Notes: generated by a model not told the origin, from the sequence alone. A stretch of DNA of 64,000 nt from Brasenia schreberi (GCA_036023115.1 JAYKKT010000041.1:2580001-2644000); one strand, 5' to 3'. Counted from the first letter of the stretch, positions 23,228 through 35,529 are shown. Numbers and translations are program-made.

Positions 23228-24062
23228 GGAAACCATGAACCAAGGGGTCTTCAGTTCAGATTACAGTTCCTGGAACAATTCAGTCGGTTCTGATTACCAT
23301 CAGCTTCATGGACAGTGCGGTTCCCGTTTGAACCGATTCTGGTTACCATCAGTTTCATGGACAGTGCAGTTCCGGTTTGAGCTGATTCCAAACAGACCAT
23401 GTCTAGCGCATCAGCACATACACATAGAGGGGTCCGGTTATCGGAGACCATGAACCAAGGGGTGTCCCGTTCCTGGACCAGTTCGATTGGTTCTGGTTAT
23501 CATCAGTTTTGTGGCTAGTGCTGTTCTGGTTTGAGCCGGTTCCGAACAGACCATGTCTAGTGCACCAGCACATACAAATAGAGAGGTCCGGTTATCGGAA
23601 ACCACGAATCGAGGGGTCTCCAGTTGCTGGATCAGTTCGATCGGTTCTGGTTACCATCAGTTTCGTGGGCAGTGGGGTTTCGGTTCTAGCCGGTTCTCAA
23701 CAGACCATGTCTAGCGCACCAGCACACACATAGAGAGGTTTGGTCATCAGAGACCATAAACCAAAGGATCTCCAGTTCCGGTTACAGTTCCTAGACCATT
23801 TTGGTTGGTTCTGGTTACCATCAGTTTCGTGGGCAGTGGGGTTTCGGTTCTAGCCGGTTCTCAACAGACCATGTCTAGCGCACCAGCACACACATAGAGA
23901 GGTTTGGTCATCAGAGACCATAAACCAAAGGATCTCCAGTTCCGGTTACAGTTCCTAGACCATTTTGGTTGGTTCTGGTTACCATCAGTTTCGTGGGTAG
24001 TGGGGTTTCAGTTCTAGCCGGTTCCGAACAGACCATGTGTAGCGCACCAGCACACACATAGA
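23228..24062. repeat. Tandem array, 154/164-bp units derived from the MITE
   Basis: The terminus-like word AGACCATGTCTAGCGCA begins at 23394, 23548, 23702, 23866 and (with one change) 24030. The spacings are thus 154, 154, 164 and 164 bp. Each unit holds GGTTATCGG- or GGTCATCAG-ACCAT, TCTCCAGTT, GGTTCTGGTTACCATCAGTTT and a GCACCAGCACA-(C/T)ACATAGAGAG spacer. The last two units are almost identical, so amplification continued recently. A shorter duplication of about 50 bp (TACCATCAG.TTCATGGACAG) precedes the array. Frames inside it are repeat artefacts. Confidence 0.88.
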
Positions 24063-25013
24063 GAGAACACTACGAAAGCCTATGGAATCTAGCAGAGACG
24101 AGCAGAGGTATGTTTACTGCTGGTCTTACCCAATTTTATGAGCTCACCAAATAGCCGAATAACAGGCAGCCAGTCTCAGTTTCCAGACTGATTAGACCTT
24201 ACGCAACGCTAATTTATCAGTGAAGAAGTGCCCCACAACAACTTGTTAGGCACCACTTTAACAACTTGAACTGCAATTCATGCCTCCTGAAACTTGAGAA
24301 GTCTTGTTCAAGTGAGACTCTTGGTAGGACGACGTACAATCAAGACACGTCTCTTGATCACACTTAGCGACCTTCCTGTTTGCTGCACCAAACAAACAAA
24401 AGCAAAGAAATTCACCTCCTACAGGAACAAAGAAATGAGTTTAAAAATTTGCCTCCTAACCTTCTTCTCCACGCCTTCGAGTCTCGCTGTCACTCTTTAA
24501 GGGATGGCTCAACAAAAGGCAAGGCCTAAAGCGAAATACTTAAATTTTGAGGACTAAAGAATTGGTTATTACAAATACGACCTGAAAATTTATGTGGCTA
24601 AAGGATTTAATTGGTACAAGCAGTGGTGGGCCTACTTTAGGAAGAGGTCAGACATACACCTCACCTGAAATCTGTTTTTTTTTTAAATCTGACATTTTAT
24701 ATAAGAAAATACGAGTGCTTTGTGAATGTGAAATACTCGAATGCATCTTGGCTTAGTGCTCTAATGTGTATTTTTCCGTACTGGCATAGCTGAGGAAATT
24801 GTTTTTGGTTGGTGTATCAAAGTGCAACCTGGTTCTTAAATATCAAGAGCAGCTCAAAAGCAACATAGGCGGTGTTTTCAGCAATGCCTTTAAAAGATAG
24901 GGGCTAAAGTGAATTTCTGGTATTCTGGGTGAGGAGTTATAAATGATCATAATTTAGGTGGCTATGCTCAAATTTCTCAAAAATCCTTGAGATATCCCAG
25001 CTTCTCCTTGGCA
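24063..25013. other. No gene recognised; 5' flank of the PMEI gene
   Basis: A 68-residue frame at 24294-24500 has no recognisable family. The segment nearest 25013 is presumably the upstream promoter region of the PMEI gene. Confidence 0.35.
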
Positions 25014-25023
25014 CTATAAATAG
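25014..25023 (+). promoter_or_regulatory. TATA box of the PMEI gene
   Basis: CTATAAATAG lies 58 bases upstream of the ATG at 25081, within an otherwise mixed-composition leader. This spacing fits a plant core promoter with a short 5' UTR. Confidence 0.75.
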
Positions 25024-25080
25024 CCCTCTAACCAATCCCTTTTGATCATCGTCTCATCCTGAGAAAAGGATCAAACAAAA

Positions 25081-25704
25081 ATGAGAATCTGTGTTTCCAC
25101 CATGGCTCATTTGCTTCTCTCAACAGTGACCTTACTATTCATAATCCCGACCCTTTCTCCGGCTGCAGCCGCCAGGACGGCAGCTAACGGCATGAGTACT
25201 GAGTTCATTCGGACATCATGCCAGAAGACCCGGTTTCCAGCCATCTGCTTCAGTTCACTCTCAGGCTATGCTGGGTCGGTCCACCAGAACCACATTCAGC
25301 TCGCTAGAATTGCCATCTCAGTGAGCCTCTCCAAGGTCAAGGCTGCGTCGAGCTTTCTCGGCAACCTCTCGATTAGTCGGGCTCCAGCACATGAGCCGCG
25401 GGCGAAGATGGCACTCCAAGACTGCACCAAGACTTTCAGGCAAGCCAGCAGCCAAATGGTCGAGTCTCTCAATGAGTTCCACTTCCTCTTTGCCCGCAAT
25501 TTCCGGTGGCACATCAGCAACATCAAGACTTGGATGAGCGCCGCGCTCACCAACGAGCAGACTTGCATTGATGGGTTCAAAGGCGTGTCCACTGCTGCTG
25601 GTTTGTCACTCAAGGCTGCTGTTACAAACAAGGTTTCTGATGTTAGTAAGGTCACCAGCAACGCCTTAGCTCTTGTTAATTGCTTGGCCATTCCTGGCGG
25701 GTGA
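25081..25704 (+). CDS. PMEI: Pectinesterase inhibitor-domain protein (PMEI / 21-kDa-type)
   Basis: A secreted inhibitor that binds pectin methylesterase in the cell wall and so controls pectin de-esterification. The intronless frame has 207 residues, normal for the family. Residues 1-31 form a signal peptide with hydrophobic core LLLSTVTLLFIIPTL and an Ala-rich cleavage region. The four-helix domain follows, with the diagnostic cysteines C47 and C56 (hairpin) and C115 and C162 (core), plus a fifth at C201. Motifs are FIRTSCQKTRFPAICFSSL, ALQDCTKTF, and WMSAALTNEQTCIDGF near the third helix pair. The start at 25081 has a second ATG seven codons later that would also leave a good signal peptide. 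A TATA box is in place and no damage is seen. It is the only complete single-exon gene of the window. Confidence 0.93.
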   Translation: MRICVSTMAHLLLSTVTLLFIIPTLSPAAAARTAANGMSTEFIRTSCQKTRFPAICFSSLSGYAGSVHQNHIQLARIAISVSLSKVKAASSFLGNLSISRAPAHEPRAKMALQDCTKTFRQASSQMVESLNEFHFLFARNFRWHISNIKTWMSAALTNEQTCIDGFKGVSTAAGLSLKAAVTNKVSDVSKVTSNALALVNCLAIPGG

Positions 25705-25949
25705 CCGGAAAATCCATGCCAAGGCTGGGAAACTTGTACAAGTATATTGAGAAAATGGGTAGCTTCAAGGCTTACTATGTATGCGTTTGCTCTATGTAAT
25801 TATCCATTAACATAACTCTTCAGGTTGTACCCTTTGTGCCATTTATGTGTCTATTTATTCTTCGTCTTTGTTTCTTTTCTTTTGGGATTTCCTTGCGCAA
25901 TTTTTTGAATTTTCACATTCAACTAAGAAACCACTTCTTTAGAAAAACA

Positions 25950-26125
25950 AGAACAAAGCCTTTTTCAACACTAAACGGATGAATTATATGAATTCTTTGT
26001 TTCCGTAGAACTCAATCATATGCCAAGCCTTTTCCCACACCAAGTAGGATCGGCTATACAAATTCTTAGTCACAATTGAGATCGATCACGACATATTAGC
26101 ATTTAACCCCAAAATAACAAGAGCG
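25950..26125 (-). mobile_element. RTE LINE 3' ends, two nested tails
   Basis: Two successive minus-strand copies of the RTE terminus (CAAAGCCTTTTTCAACACTA and CAAGCCTTTTCCCACACCAA) lie at about 25957 and 26023, each followed by the reversed GGATCGGCTATACAAATTCTT-like stretch. They are probably two 5'-truncated insertions, one beside or within the other. Confidence 0.6.
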
Positions 26126-26416
26126 AAATGTTCAAGATAAGAGCACAATGGTGACTAAGAAGCTACGCGACCAACCCCACCAATATCACCACTTAAGGTG
26201 GCTTTTGATAAAACTTGATTAATGAAATAAATTTGGTGATATGAATGCTTTTAAATTTATTTTTGAATATATATTACTTAGATAAACCTATACAAAGAAG
26301 ATCAACCAAATTATGTGGACATGGCGGCTCATGGTCTTCTAATGGGTTCGGACTGCTCGATGTGATCGCAGCAGTCTATGGAAGCCGATCCGAAAGAACA
26401 TATCTTACACAAGATG

Positions 26417-26480
26417 ACTAAGCCTTTTTTTTATACTAAATGGAATTGGCTACACTGATTCTTTGTTTCTTACATACTGA
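26417..26480 (-). mobile_element. RTE LINE 3' end, short
   Basis: GACTAAGCCTTTTTTTTATA followed by GGAATTGGCTACACTGATTC is the worn 3' terminus of the same family, about 60 bases long. Confidence 0.55.
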
Positions 26481-26738
26481 TCTAACAAAAAATCGGAAAT
26501 TAAATTTGAGGTTTTGTGTTTTGAGATATTTGTTAGTGATGATAAGTTTGAGTACATCTACATTTGCATCGATGGAACCTACAAAGTGTATTGTACTGCT
26601 TGATGGTGAAGCAAGATCAGCCTTTGTTTGAATACGAAATGTGGACATATATTTAATCCTTGAAGAAAATGATGACTTTTATATAATTTTATTGAATCTA
26701 TTATAATGCCTTTATATTTGATATAATTTGTTCCCATG

Positions 26739-26741
<3 letters not shown>

Positions 26742-26827
<86 letters not shown>
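26742..26827. repeat. (CT)n(TA)n compound microsatellite
   Basis: About 15 CT units pass directly into about 27 TA units. The same composite type recurs at 45.2, 49.1 and 53.4 kb. Confidence 0.97.
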
Positions 26828-26829
<2 letters not shown>

Positions 26830-27459
26830 CACCTCACCTAGTGTGGGACAGGTTTTGGACAGATGATGCTCGAAAGGAACAGCCATTTGCGTAAGGAAAT
26901 GAACCTTCGTCATTAATTTCCAAAAAACGAATGGCAAAGGTTGCTATCCTTGGGTGAGTGGCTTGTTCCTTTCCGGCTCCGTGGACACCAAGCGTTGTTG
27001 GTCACTAACATGGATTCTTAGTCCTGAATATATATGGGAGCATGAGCTTTTGTATTGGTTTTGCAAGCCTCTTTATATCTACTTAAACATGTCCATCCAT
27101 TGTTTGATTAACAATATAGAGATTTGAATTAAAAGTGTATTATTATACTTTTCTACTTTACATTTAGTGTATAATATTGCTTACTTTATCACTTTAATCA
27201 TTCATTTCAAAGATAGAACAATTGAGATGGTAAAGTAGATTTGACCATTAATAAAATGAAAAGTATTTTTGTATTTAAAAAATATCAATGTAAGAGATTG
27301 GAATTAAAAATATTGTTTGTACTTTGTATTTAATGTGCATTAAGTGTAAAGTATTTCAAATCTCAACTGTTAATGTCAAATATCAACTATGAAAATAGTT
27401 CAAGCAACATCTAAGAACATTATAAATCTAGTACTATCTCTCTCTCCCCACCTCTCTCG

Positions 27460-27804
27460 TATTTTTCATTAAAAGCACTACACGCTACATCCTGGATAAT
27501 AACAACCGATTGGTAACGGAAAACCCATATTGGTAAGACATGGAAGATGAGGCCGGACATTATTGGGGGTTTTCCATTATAAATATGACTCCAATGAAGG
27601 AAAATTGTGTTGTGAATAAAGCGAATACAATGAAAAAAAAAGAGATCTTCTATGGGAAAACCTTCTCCTGGAAACCATTCAAACATCCCATCTCTCTTCC
27701 TCTTACTTTTGTTGCATTTTCGGATCATCCTTCGGACCCTTTCTTCTCTCTGTTGCATAATTATTTTTGAACTCCGGCGAGGATCCTGCATGATAATCGC
27801 AACA
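27460..27804 (+). repeat. 5' LTR of copia B, left part missing
   Basis: It pairs with the 3' LTR over its right part: TACATCCTGGATAATAACAA here against TACATCCTAGAGAATAACAA there, then TTCATTATAAATATGACT-type TATA text and the shared CATTCAAACATCCCAT. It ends GATAATCGCAACA. About 110 bases present at the left of the 3' LTR are absent here. The clear divergence between the LTRs indicates an old insertion. Confidence 0.8.
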
Positions 27805-27805
27805 G

Positions 27806-27819
27806 TGGTATCAGGGCCA
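27806..27819 (+). other. Primer-binding site of copia B
   Basis: TGGTATCAGGGCCA differs by one base in the core from TGGTATCAGAGC, complementary to initiator tRNA-Met, and lies one base after the LTR end. Confidence 0.85.
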
Positions 27820-29094
27820 AGTTGACCTAAATCTACAAAAGCAAAATAAAGCTAGGTATTTAAATGTCTAAAAAAAGAGAAGAGGGAACAAAACACCAAA
27901 AAAGTTTCTAATGTAAGGAACAAAGAACATGGATTAACTCCCGATCATCCTCTATTGCTAGTAGACAAAGAGAATTAAAAAAAATAAGGAGAGAAAAAGA
28001 AATGGAAAAATACTCCTTGCAACAAAAAAAAGGGAGAGACAATCGGAAGCCACCCGTTCGAGTGGCCTGAGATAGTAAAAAAGAAGGCGAGAACCGCCGG
28101 TAGAGGGAAAACCCCCGGTAAAGGGGAAGGCCCAATAGACACAACAAGTATAGGATCGGCGACACAAGGTGCACAACCAGTCACAAACCAAAAGCTTCTC
28201 TCTCCCAAACTCTTCTCCTTTTCTCTCTTCTCTTTGTTTTTTGAAAATTACGAGCGGCAAAACTTCCCAAGCCAACGGTTTTGATAAAATCACGGGCGAT
28301 AAAACTTCTATGAGGAGCGGTTTCTAAAAACACATCGGGTATCACACTAAAAAGCCTATTTTCCCTTGATACTTTTAAAAATAACGAATTATTACAGGAC
28401 AAAATTACCAAAAGGTTCAAATATTTAAAGTCAAAAGATGGTTTTGTCCTAAATGGATGAAATGATGTTTTTGTCCTCTAGTAGTTTGTGAAAATTACTA
28501 AAAACTTACCTATTTAATTGCAATATTGTCCCTTAATGTGCGGGATATTCAAAGGTTTGCCACTGAATAAAAAGATGGTTTTGCCCTCTTTGTTTTGAAA
28601 AAATTACATATTCGAACTGAAGGACAAAATTACCATTATGCACTTGACTAATTTCAAAAATTACCATTTTGCTGTTCTATCCTTGGTCTATTTGGATAAT
28701 TAACAAACAGGATAGATGGACAAAATTATCATTTTTCCTTTCAATCTTCATGATAATTACAGTGGCAGGTAATAAAGAAAAAATTATAGATTGGTTATGA
28801 AAGAACATAATAATATTAAGGTTTATTCCAAAATGGTACCTAAGCTTTATTTGAAATTGCTTTTTGGTACCTAGAATTATTTATAGTTTACTACATGAAT
28901 ATTTAGAAAATTGCTTTTTGATGGTTGACTATTAGATATTTTTTTATTAGATATTGAATGTTTCTGTTTTAAACCGTCATATTGCTATTTTTGCCAAACA
29001 ACGAAAAATAAATTCTAGAATTTACGTATCTAAATTGATAAAAACAAAGAAATTAAATGGTTAAAACTTTCAAACATGAAAAAGACGCATCTCA

Positions 29095-29560
29095 TTGGCC
29101 CTTACATTGGAGGGTGTGAATTATGTACTTAGGAAAACCGTTTTGCCCCTTGCTCCAAATGCAATAAAACAAGAAAAGAAAATATACAAAACATTCCTTA
29201 AAGATGACACAATAAAGAGAACCATAATGCTGACATATATGGAGGATGATCTGATTAGGGTCATCAAGAAATTTGAGACTGCTAAGGAGTTATTCAACTC
29301 TATAACAGTTAAATATGATACTACAATAAAGTAACATTTCCAACTCCTACTTAAGAAATACAATTGCTATAAAATAAAAGGAGATAATGTAGTAAAATAT
29401 GTGAACAAAATGTTGGTAATGATAAAAGACTTGGCTATAGCAAAATCAATCATCCTCGAAGCTTTGCAAATATCCACTATCCTAAATAGTCTTCTCCGAT
29501 AATGGAATATGGTTGTCACTAAGAAATTATCAATTGAATAAAAATACATGAAAAAAATGA
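29095..29560 (+). pseudogene. copia B gag remnant
   Basis: ALTLEGVNYVLRKTVLPLAP, MEDDLIRVIKKFETAKELFN and, after a stop at 29332, KYNCYKIKGDN-like and AIAKSIILEALQISTI-like text. It is the least interrupted copy of the gag N-terminus in this lineage. Confidence 0.8.
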
Positions 29561-31479
29561 AGAAAGAAAAATTGCTAGTAGCTCAAGATGACATAGGGCC
29601 CAACTCAACGCCCAACAAGAAGTTTGACAAGAATAAAAAAAATATGGTTATTTTTTAAGACACAGTAGGAAACCGCTTCTCATATCAAGTGCTTCAACTG
29701 TAGAAAAATGAAATACTATAATAGGGATTGTTGCAACAAAAAGGCAATAGTGAGAACACCTAATGACGCGGTAAAATGTTGAAGCAAAATATAATTTGCA
29801 TGGTTTCAGAATGTTTGTATATGAACTATATAGTGATTGGTTGGTGTAATGATTTGGAAGAAACTCGATATATCTCTAAGAGCAAAGAAAGGGGTATGGA
29901 CCTAAAAGAATATAAACGAGGGGAACATTGAGTATATATGGAAAATAACATTTTCTCAAATATTCTTAGGGTTCGATCTTTTAGGATATGTGTACAAGGC
30001 ACACCGATGGTATTGACTGATGTTCTAATTGTGCCCTTTATCAGGTGCAATTTAGTTTAATCATTGCTTTTGTTAAGAAAGGTTTTGAAGTTAGGTTTGT
30101 CCTTGATAATGTAACCTTGGAAAACATGGTAAGATAACCTTCACTGAACTATTTAATGCTAAACAATGATTATTCAAACTGAATATCAATGAAAATGATG
30201 GTTCTTCTGCTTATATCGATTGTGCCTATAATGTTGATGTGAATGTATTGCATAAATGCATACGACATATTAAAGAAAATTATCCAACTTTAACTTATTG
30301 CCTAGATTTTAAGAAAACACTTTTAACAAGTATAAAGCCTGTATAAAAGGAAAAATAATCAAAAAATTACGTTTCAAAGAAATAAGTAGGGCAACAACCC
30401 TATTAGAGATCATTCATACTGATTTATGTGGACCCTTTAGGGTGAGATCATATCGAGATAAGAATTATTTCATAACCTTTATCGATGATTATTTGATATA
30501 TATATATATATATATATATCTTAGCACATAAATCTAAGGCACTTGAGGTATTCAAATAATATAAACAACAAGTTAAGAAGCAACTAGGGCATACAATTAA
30601 AGTTTTAAGGTCTGATCGAGGTAGAAAATATACCTATATAGAATTATTAGAAATCTGTAAGACATTAGTACTTCAAAACAAAATACCATGCCCATGACAC
30701 CTCAATAAAATAGTATAGCAAAAAGATATAAGAGGATCTTACTAAATATGATAAGGTTTATGTTAACAAATGTTTTTCTACCCAAAGTATTTTGGAGAGA
30801 AGCGGTAAGTACAACTGTGTATATACTAAATAAAGTATCTTATAAGGTTATATTCTCTACACAATACGAGATGTGGTTTTAAAGAAACCAAATCTAGATT
30901 ATCTTAAGAGGTGCAAATCTATTGCACGTGTGAAGATCCTTCAGTAATGTAGGGATAAGCTAGACAACACGTATTTGAGATGTATTTTCATTGAATATCC
31001 TAAAGGTTATAAAATACATCAATTTTATCAGAAGATCCATGGATTAATAGAAAGTATGAATATTGAATTCTTATAAGAGACTAAGATTAATATCCATGAA
31101 AATGATGATTAATGTGTTGATAATCTAGTAGATCTAAATCTATCATCGTTTAAACCTATGAATTATGATCTAAATGATCTTCCTTAACAAAATAAAACTT
31201 TAATTAGACATAAAAGAATTAGGTTCATACTGTGATACTTAAAAGATTATCACACTTACCTTGTAGAGAAAATATGCAATTCAGTGGATTTAGATGAGGT
31301 GACTGATAACTTAACATATTAGTAGACTATTGACTTATTTGAATCTTTAGACTAATAAAAAGCTATGGACGAGAAAATTAAATTAATTGAGAAAAACAAA
31401 GTATAGGAATTGACTGATTTGCCAAAAGAAAGAAAAATCATTAATTGTAAATGGGTTCTTAAAAAGAAATATAAAGTCA

Positions 31480-31740
31480 ATGGATCAATCAACAAGTTTA
31501 AGGCCATGTTGGTTGCAAAGGGATTCTCGCAAAAAGGAGGAGATAGATTATATTGACAAATATTCTTATATTGTTAAATTTGCATTCATAAGGATAATTT
31601 TGTCAATTTCAGCATATTATGAATTGAATTTATATCAGTTAGATATAAAAACTACTTTTCTATATGATGATTTAGATGAAATTATATACATGCAACATCC
31701 AGAACGGTGTATTGTTAAAAGCCAAGAGAACAAAGTATAA
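31480..31740 (+). pseudogene. copia B reverse transcriptase, N-terminal part
   Basis: Contains VKFAFIRIILSISAYYELNL, YQLDIKTTFLYDDLDEIIYM and QHPERCIV, the fingers and first catalytic Asp box of copia reverse transcriptase (QLDVKTAFLNGDL in live elements). The YVDD box further on is degraded. Confidence 0.82.
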
Positions 31741-32547
31741 GGTTTAAAAAATCCTTATATGACATTAAATTTTTTACCTCGTCAATGGTATTTGACTTTT
31801 CAAAATGCTATAACTAAGCTTGAGTTTGTGACTAATGTATTTGACCAATGTGTATGCTTGGAACAGTGGGAGCGACTTTGTCATTATATTGTTGTATATA
31901 AATGACATATTGTTGATTGTAAATGACAATGAGATAACTGTCAAAACTAAGTCATGATTAAACTCATGGTTCAAAATAAAGGTTATGGGAGAGACATTCT
32001 ATATTTTGGGAATTAATATTTCTCATGTTAGAGAATCTAAACTCTTATGCTTAATTCAAGAAAGATATATAAACTATATCCTCAAAAAATTTACAATGGG
32101 TGAGTACAAGCTTGTAACTATACCTGTTGCAAAAGGGTCAAACTAAGTAAGGTTGATTGTTCAAATGAGAGAGATAACAAGCTTAATGTTCCTTATGCAT
32201 AAATTGTGCATAGATTGATGTATGTTATTTCGTGTATAAGACCTTATATCAACTTTGTTGTTTATCTTCTGAGTAGATATCAAAGTATTCCTAGTTGGCA
32301 TCATTGAATAGTTGTGAAAATGATTGTAAAATATCTTAAAAGAACAAAAGACTTGAAACTGTGCTTTAAAGTAAATGAACTAAAAGTTGTAGGATACTTA
32401 GATGTTGACTTTATTGAAAGCAAAGATGACAACAAATCAATTTCTAAATAAATATTATTATTTGGAGGTGGTGATGTTTCTTGAGCTTGTAAGAAATAGG
32501 ATTGTATAACATTGTATAAATAAGAAGCTGAGTATGTTGGTTGAAGT

Positions 32548-32856
32548 ATGGGTACAATAAGTACTGTTTGGATAAGCCACTTCATACGTTATTTGAGCTT
32601 GGATATCGATAACGAGCATGTTATCATTTATTGTGACAACAATGCAACAATTACTCTTATTAAGAGTGGAGCTGATAACTCTAGAAGCAAGTATATAATG
32701 GTTAAATACCACTATGTTCATGATATGGTTAAAAAAAATGAGATATCTTTATCTTATATGCCAACTAATGATACATTGGTTGTCCCCATGACCAAAGGCA
32801 TAATAAAAGATATTTTCTCAAAGCATGTTACGAACATGAACTTGAGATTTGTTTAG
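32548..32856 (+). pseudogene. copia B RNase H, C-terminal part
   Basis: Reads IIYCDNNATITLIKSGADNS, KYIMVKYHYVHDMV and PMTKGIIKDIFSKHV, the usual end of the copia polyprotein. The stop is at its natural place. Almost the same text occurs at 39570-39833 (+) and 42001-41738 (-). Confidence 0.88.
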
Positions 32857-33045
32857 AGTTTACTTAGTATATTAAATTACACTATGATGATTGTTGTATA
32901 AGAAATGACGTATTGAATACGAAAAACCACACATGTATAGTTTACATTTATACTTACAACTATAAATACATAACCTGAAAACTCTCAAAAGTGAGAGGTA
33001 AAACCAGTGTGTCATACTTATTTGACTCAAGTGTTCAAGTGGAAG

Positions 33046-33506
33046 ATATAAGTTACACTAGTAATGGATAGCTACTTTAGGCATTTGTTACTGTGAAATT
33101 TGGAAAGAGGACTCCTTTCCAAATTTCATGAGATTTGTATTTATCAAAAAAATAAATAAAATATAATTTTATTAAAAGTATTGTATGTTACATCCTAGAG
33201 AATAACAAACGGCCGGTAACGAAAATCCCAAAACAGTAAGATAGGAAATAAGAGGCCTAACATTAATGAAGGTTTTTTCATTATAAATATGACTTGAATG
33301 AAAGGAAAATGTACTTTGAATAAAGCGAATGCAATGAAAAGAAAAAAAGATTTTCTTAAGAAAACCTTATGCGGGAAACCATTCAAACATCCCATTTCTC
33401 TTCCTCCTTCTATTGCGTTCTCGGGTCATCCTTTCACCCCTTTATTCTTTCCACTTCACAACTATTTTTAGAACTTGGGTCAAGATCCTGCACAAGAATC
33501 ACAACA
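33046..33506 (+). repeat. 3' LTR of copia B
   Basis: It follows a purine-rich stretch (CAAGTGGAAGAT). Its left part shares GGAAAGAGGACTCCTTTCC-like text with the LTRs of copia C (GGAAGAAGGGCCCTCTTCC), and the right part pairs with the 5' LTR. It ends CACAACA at 33506. The left border is approximate. Confidence 0.75.
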
Positions 33507-34339
33507 CAACTTTCACTACTTTACCTTTTAGAATATGATCGTCACCACCGAAATCACCTAAAAATCTATACAACCACCTATATATATTTAAATATTTAAA
33601 CTTTTTGCTTGATTTTGATAGTAGCAACGTCGACTGATAGAAGGTGGTGAAAGACGACAGCCGGTAAGTGAAGTGGTGGAATAATACAAAATCAAAGATT
33701 GTGCACGATTATACAACATTCATCATTATGCATATAAAACAACCTTCGGTATCTGTATATCAAGAAAATGGTGTTTATCGGACAAATGACAATTGGCCTC
33801 TCTAGGCTATCTTCTTGAGCCTAAACTGCCAACGCAAAAGCAGGCCGGGCCCTGGCTAACGTCTTGTAGTTTTCCATCTCTATGTCTGTTTGCAGTAGCC
33901 TCAAAGATGACTAACCAAACACGAGTATGCGAAAGTGACTCGTCTCTTACAATGCAAAAATCTAATCCCCTTCAAGTGTCGACTAATTAAGTATGGGACG
34001 CTTCTTGGTCTCTAGATCAATACTAAGAAATCACGATAAGAACCGAAAATTAAAAACGGCACGCTAGAGGAACGGAGCCACTGCTGGTTCGGATTAGTTT
34101 GATTCATGATCAGATCGTTTGCATAAAGTATGTGATGAGCTCGTTGAGTCAAGTACAGAGAACCCTCTCTCTTTATATATATATATATAGGGAGAGAGAA
34201 TGAGAATTGACTTTAATAAATGTTACTCTTTTTCACAATTTGAATCATTCATTTTTTTTATAAGATAATTCATACTAAAAAAGGTAATTTTTTTAAATAC
34301 AAAAAGTATAAAGTATAAAGTATAAAGTCATGATTCTTA
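33507..34339. other. No gene seen; short (CT)(TA) and AAAGTATA repeats
   Basis: A (CT)n(TA)n(GA)n core lies at 34166-34198 and a short TATAAAG repeat at 34305-34328. Otherwise nothing stands out. Confidence 0.4.
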
Positions 34340-34575
34340 GTGTTGGACAGTTAGAAAGAAGATCAAAAGAAGCGCATGTAAGAATGTATAAAAAACTAGA
34401 TTTTGAAAGTATTAAAAGAGATAGAGGATGATCACAAAAGTGTTGGAAAAAAATAATAAAGAATAATATAGTTACATTGAGTTAACTGCTAACATGACAT
34501 ATGATAAGGGTATGTAGTAACAAAGAATCCATGTAGTTAACCCCGTCTAGTATGGGAAAAGGCTTAGTTGTTGTT
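34340..34575 (+). mobile_element. RTE LINE 3' end, 5'-truncated
   Basis: The C-terminal RRPKEAHVRMYK-like text is followed by GRGRPKKTW-like remains, the GAGTTAACTGCTAAC stretch, and the family terminus AACAAAGAATCCATG...GTCTAGTATGGGAAAAGGCT, then TTAGTTGTTGTTGT. The 236-bp copy shows how much coding sequence lies next to the family's 3' UTR. Confidence 0.78.
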
Positions 34576-34734
34576 GTACTATAAAGTACAATGATATTTT
34601 TTTTATTTTTTAATTCAAATCACTCCAATTAATTATGTCAATCGAAATTGAAATCGAACTATGAAAATATTTATGTGGATTTGAGCATTTATGAGTGTGA
34701 GTCTATATGCATCGTTGGAGATATTATTTTAAAG

Positions 34735-35036
34735 TAAACATTGACCACCAGTTTGAAACCAGTTTGGAGGTTCTAATCGAAATTGAACCTGATCATGGAA
34801 CCTGTTGCAGCAAAAACTGGTCAAATTGGACCAGGAACCTGAAATCATTTAGTTATGTTATGGTTTTCACCACTTATAGAACCCGAACTGGAATCACCAT
34901 TTTCGAACCACCTGTTTTATATTTATATTTTTTGGATTTTAAGTTTCAATGACTTTGCTGGGCGATTTCGGACTCAAACCCGAAACGGCTCGATCTCGAT
35001 TCCTGGTTCGAGGGAAAACATAACCGAACAAGTCAG
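34735..35036. mobile_element. GGTTC-rich MITE family, copy 7
   Basis: The interior has CAGTTTGAAACCAGTTTGG, GGTTCTAATCG, GGACCAGGAACC and CGATTCCTGGTTCGA words of the family. Both ends are worn and no target duplication is visible. Confidence 0.5.
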
Positions 35037-35088
35037 CTAAACCTCTCAATGGCTCCTCTTCGATATTCATTCTCTACGATGGCGAGGA

Positions 35089-35529
35089 TGTTAGTAGTGG
35101 GTGACCACTCTCGGCCCCATTACTAACAACAACTATGAAATGCGGGAAGAAGGGCCCTCTTCCCGGATTTCATGAGATCATATGTTTCAAAAATTAAACG
35201 TCCTTAAAACTAATTTTTTGTTTTTCAAAAGGTATACATGCATCTCCCGGATAAAGGCGAAGATGATTGTTAAAAAGAAAAGCCTAGAGAGGTAAACTTG
35301 GAAGACAGAAAGCCATGTATAAATACAAAAAAACCTGTACAGATAGATAGAGAATACATAACACGAAAAGTGATTCTTACTCACAGTCTTCTGAGAAAAC
35401 CCTCTGTGAGTAACCTAAAAAATAATTTACACCCTGCCTTGTTCCTATTCTTTATTACATTACAGGAAATACACAAAGAAAGAAGAAAACAAGAAACAGA
35501 ATCGAATAAGGCATTCGACTTCCGTTGTA
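35089..35529 (+). repeat. 5' LTR of copia C
   Basis: Begins TGTTAGTAGTGGGTGACCAC and pairs throughout with 40026-40470: GGAAGAAGGGCCCTCTTCCC, ATTAAACGTCC, GCCATGTATAAAT, GTGATTCTTACTCA and AGGAAATACA. The GTATAAATAC stretch near 35317 is its likely TATA box. Confidence 0.88.

Larger units (their letters stand above)
25705..27439. other. Intergenic, with RTE tails and a microsatellite
   Basis: After the PMEI 3' UTR the stretch holds the RTE-tail pieces and compound microsatellite listed separately. I see no gene in the remainder. Confidence 0.45.
27440..33506 (+). mobile_element. Ty1/copia element B, near full length, decayed
   Basis: In order: partial 5' LTR (to 27804), primer-binding site (27806-27819), leader, gag (29040-29560), protease/CCHC region (about 29690), GAG-pre-integrase (about 30170-30360), integrase with EIIHTDLCGPFRVRSYRDKN (30403-30480), reverse transcriptase (31430-32110), RNase H (32300-32856) and 3' LTR (to 33506). 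Many stops and shifts occur. A TA run expanded inside the integrase (30498-30519). All domains are in copia order (integrase before reverse transcriptase). Confidence 0.88.

Noticed and set aside
23228..24062. Regularly spaced repeats that might suggest a CRISPR-like array
   Set aside because: Units of 154-164 bp with no short repeat/unique spacer pattern, in plant DNA, and clearly made from a MITE end.
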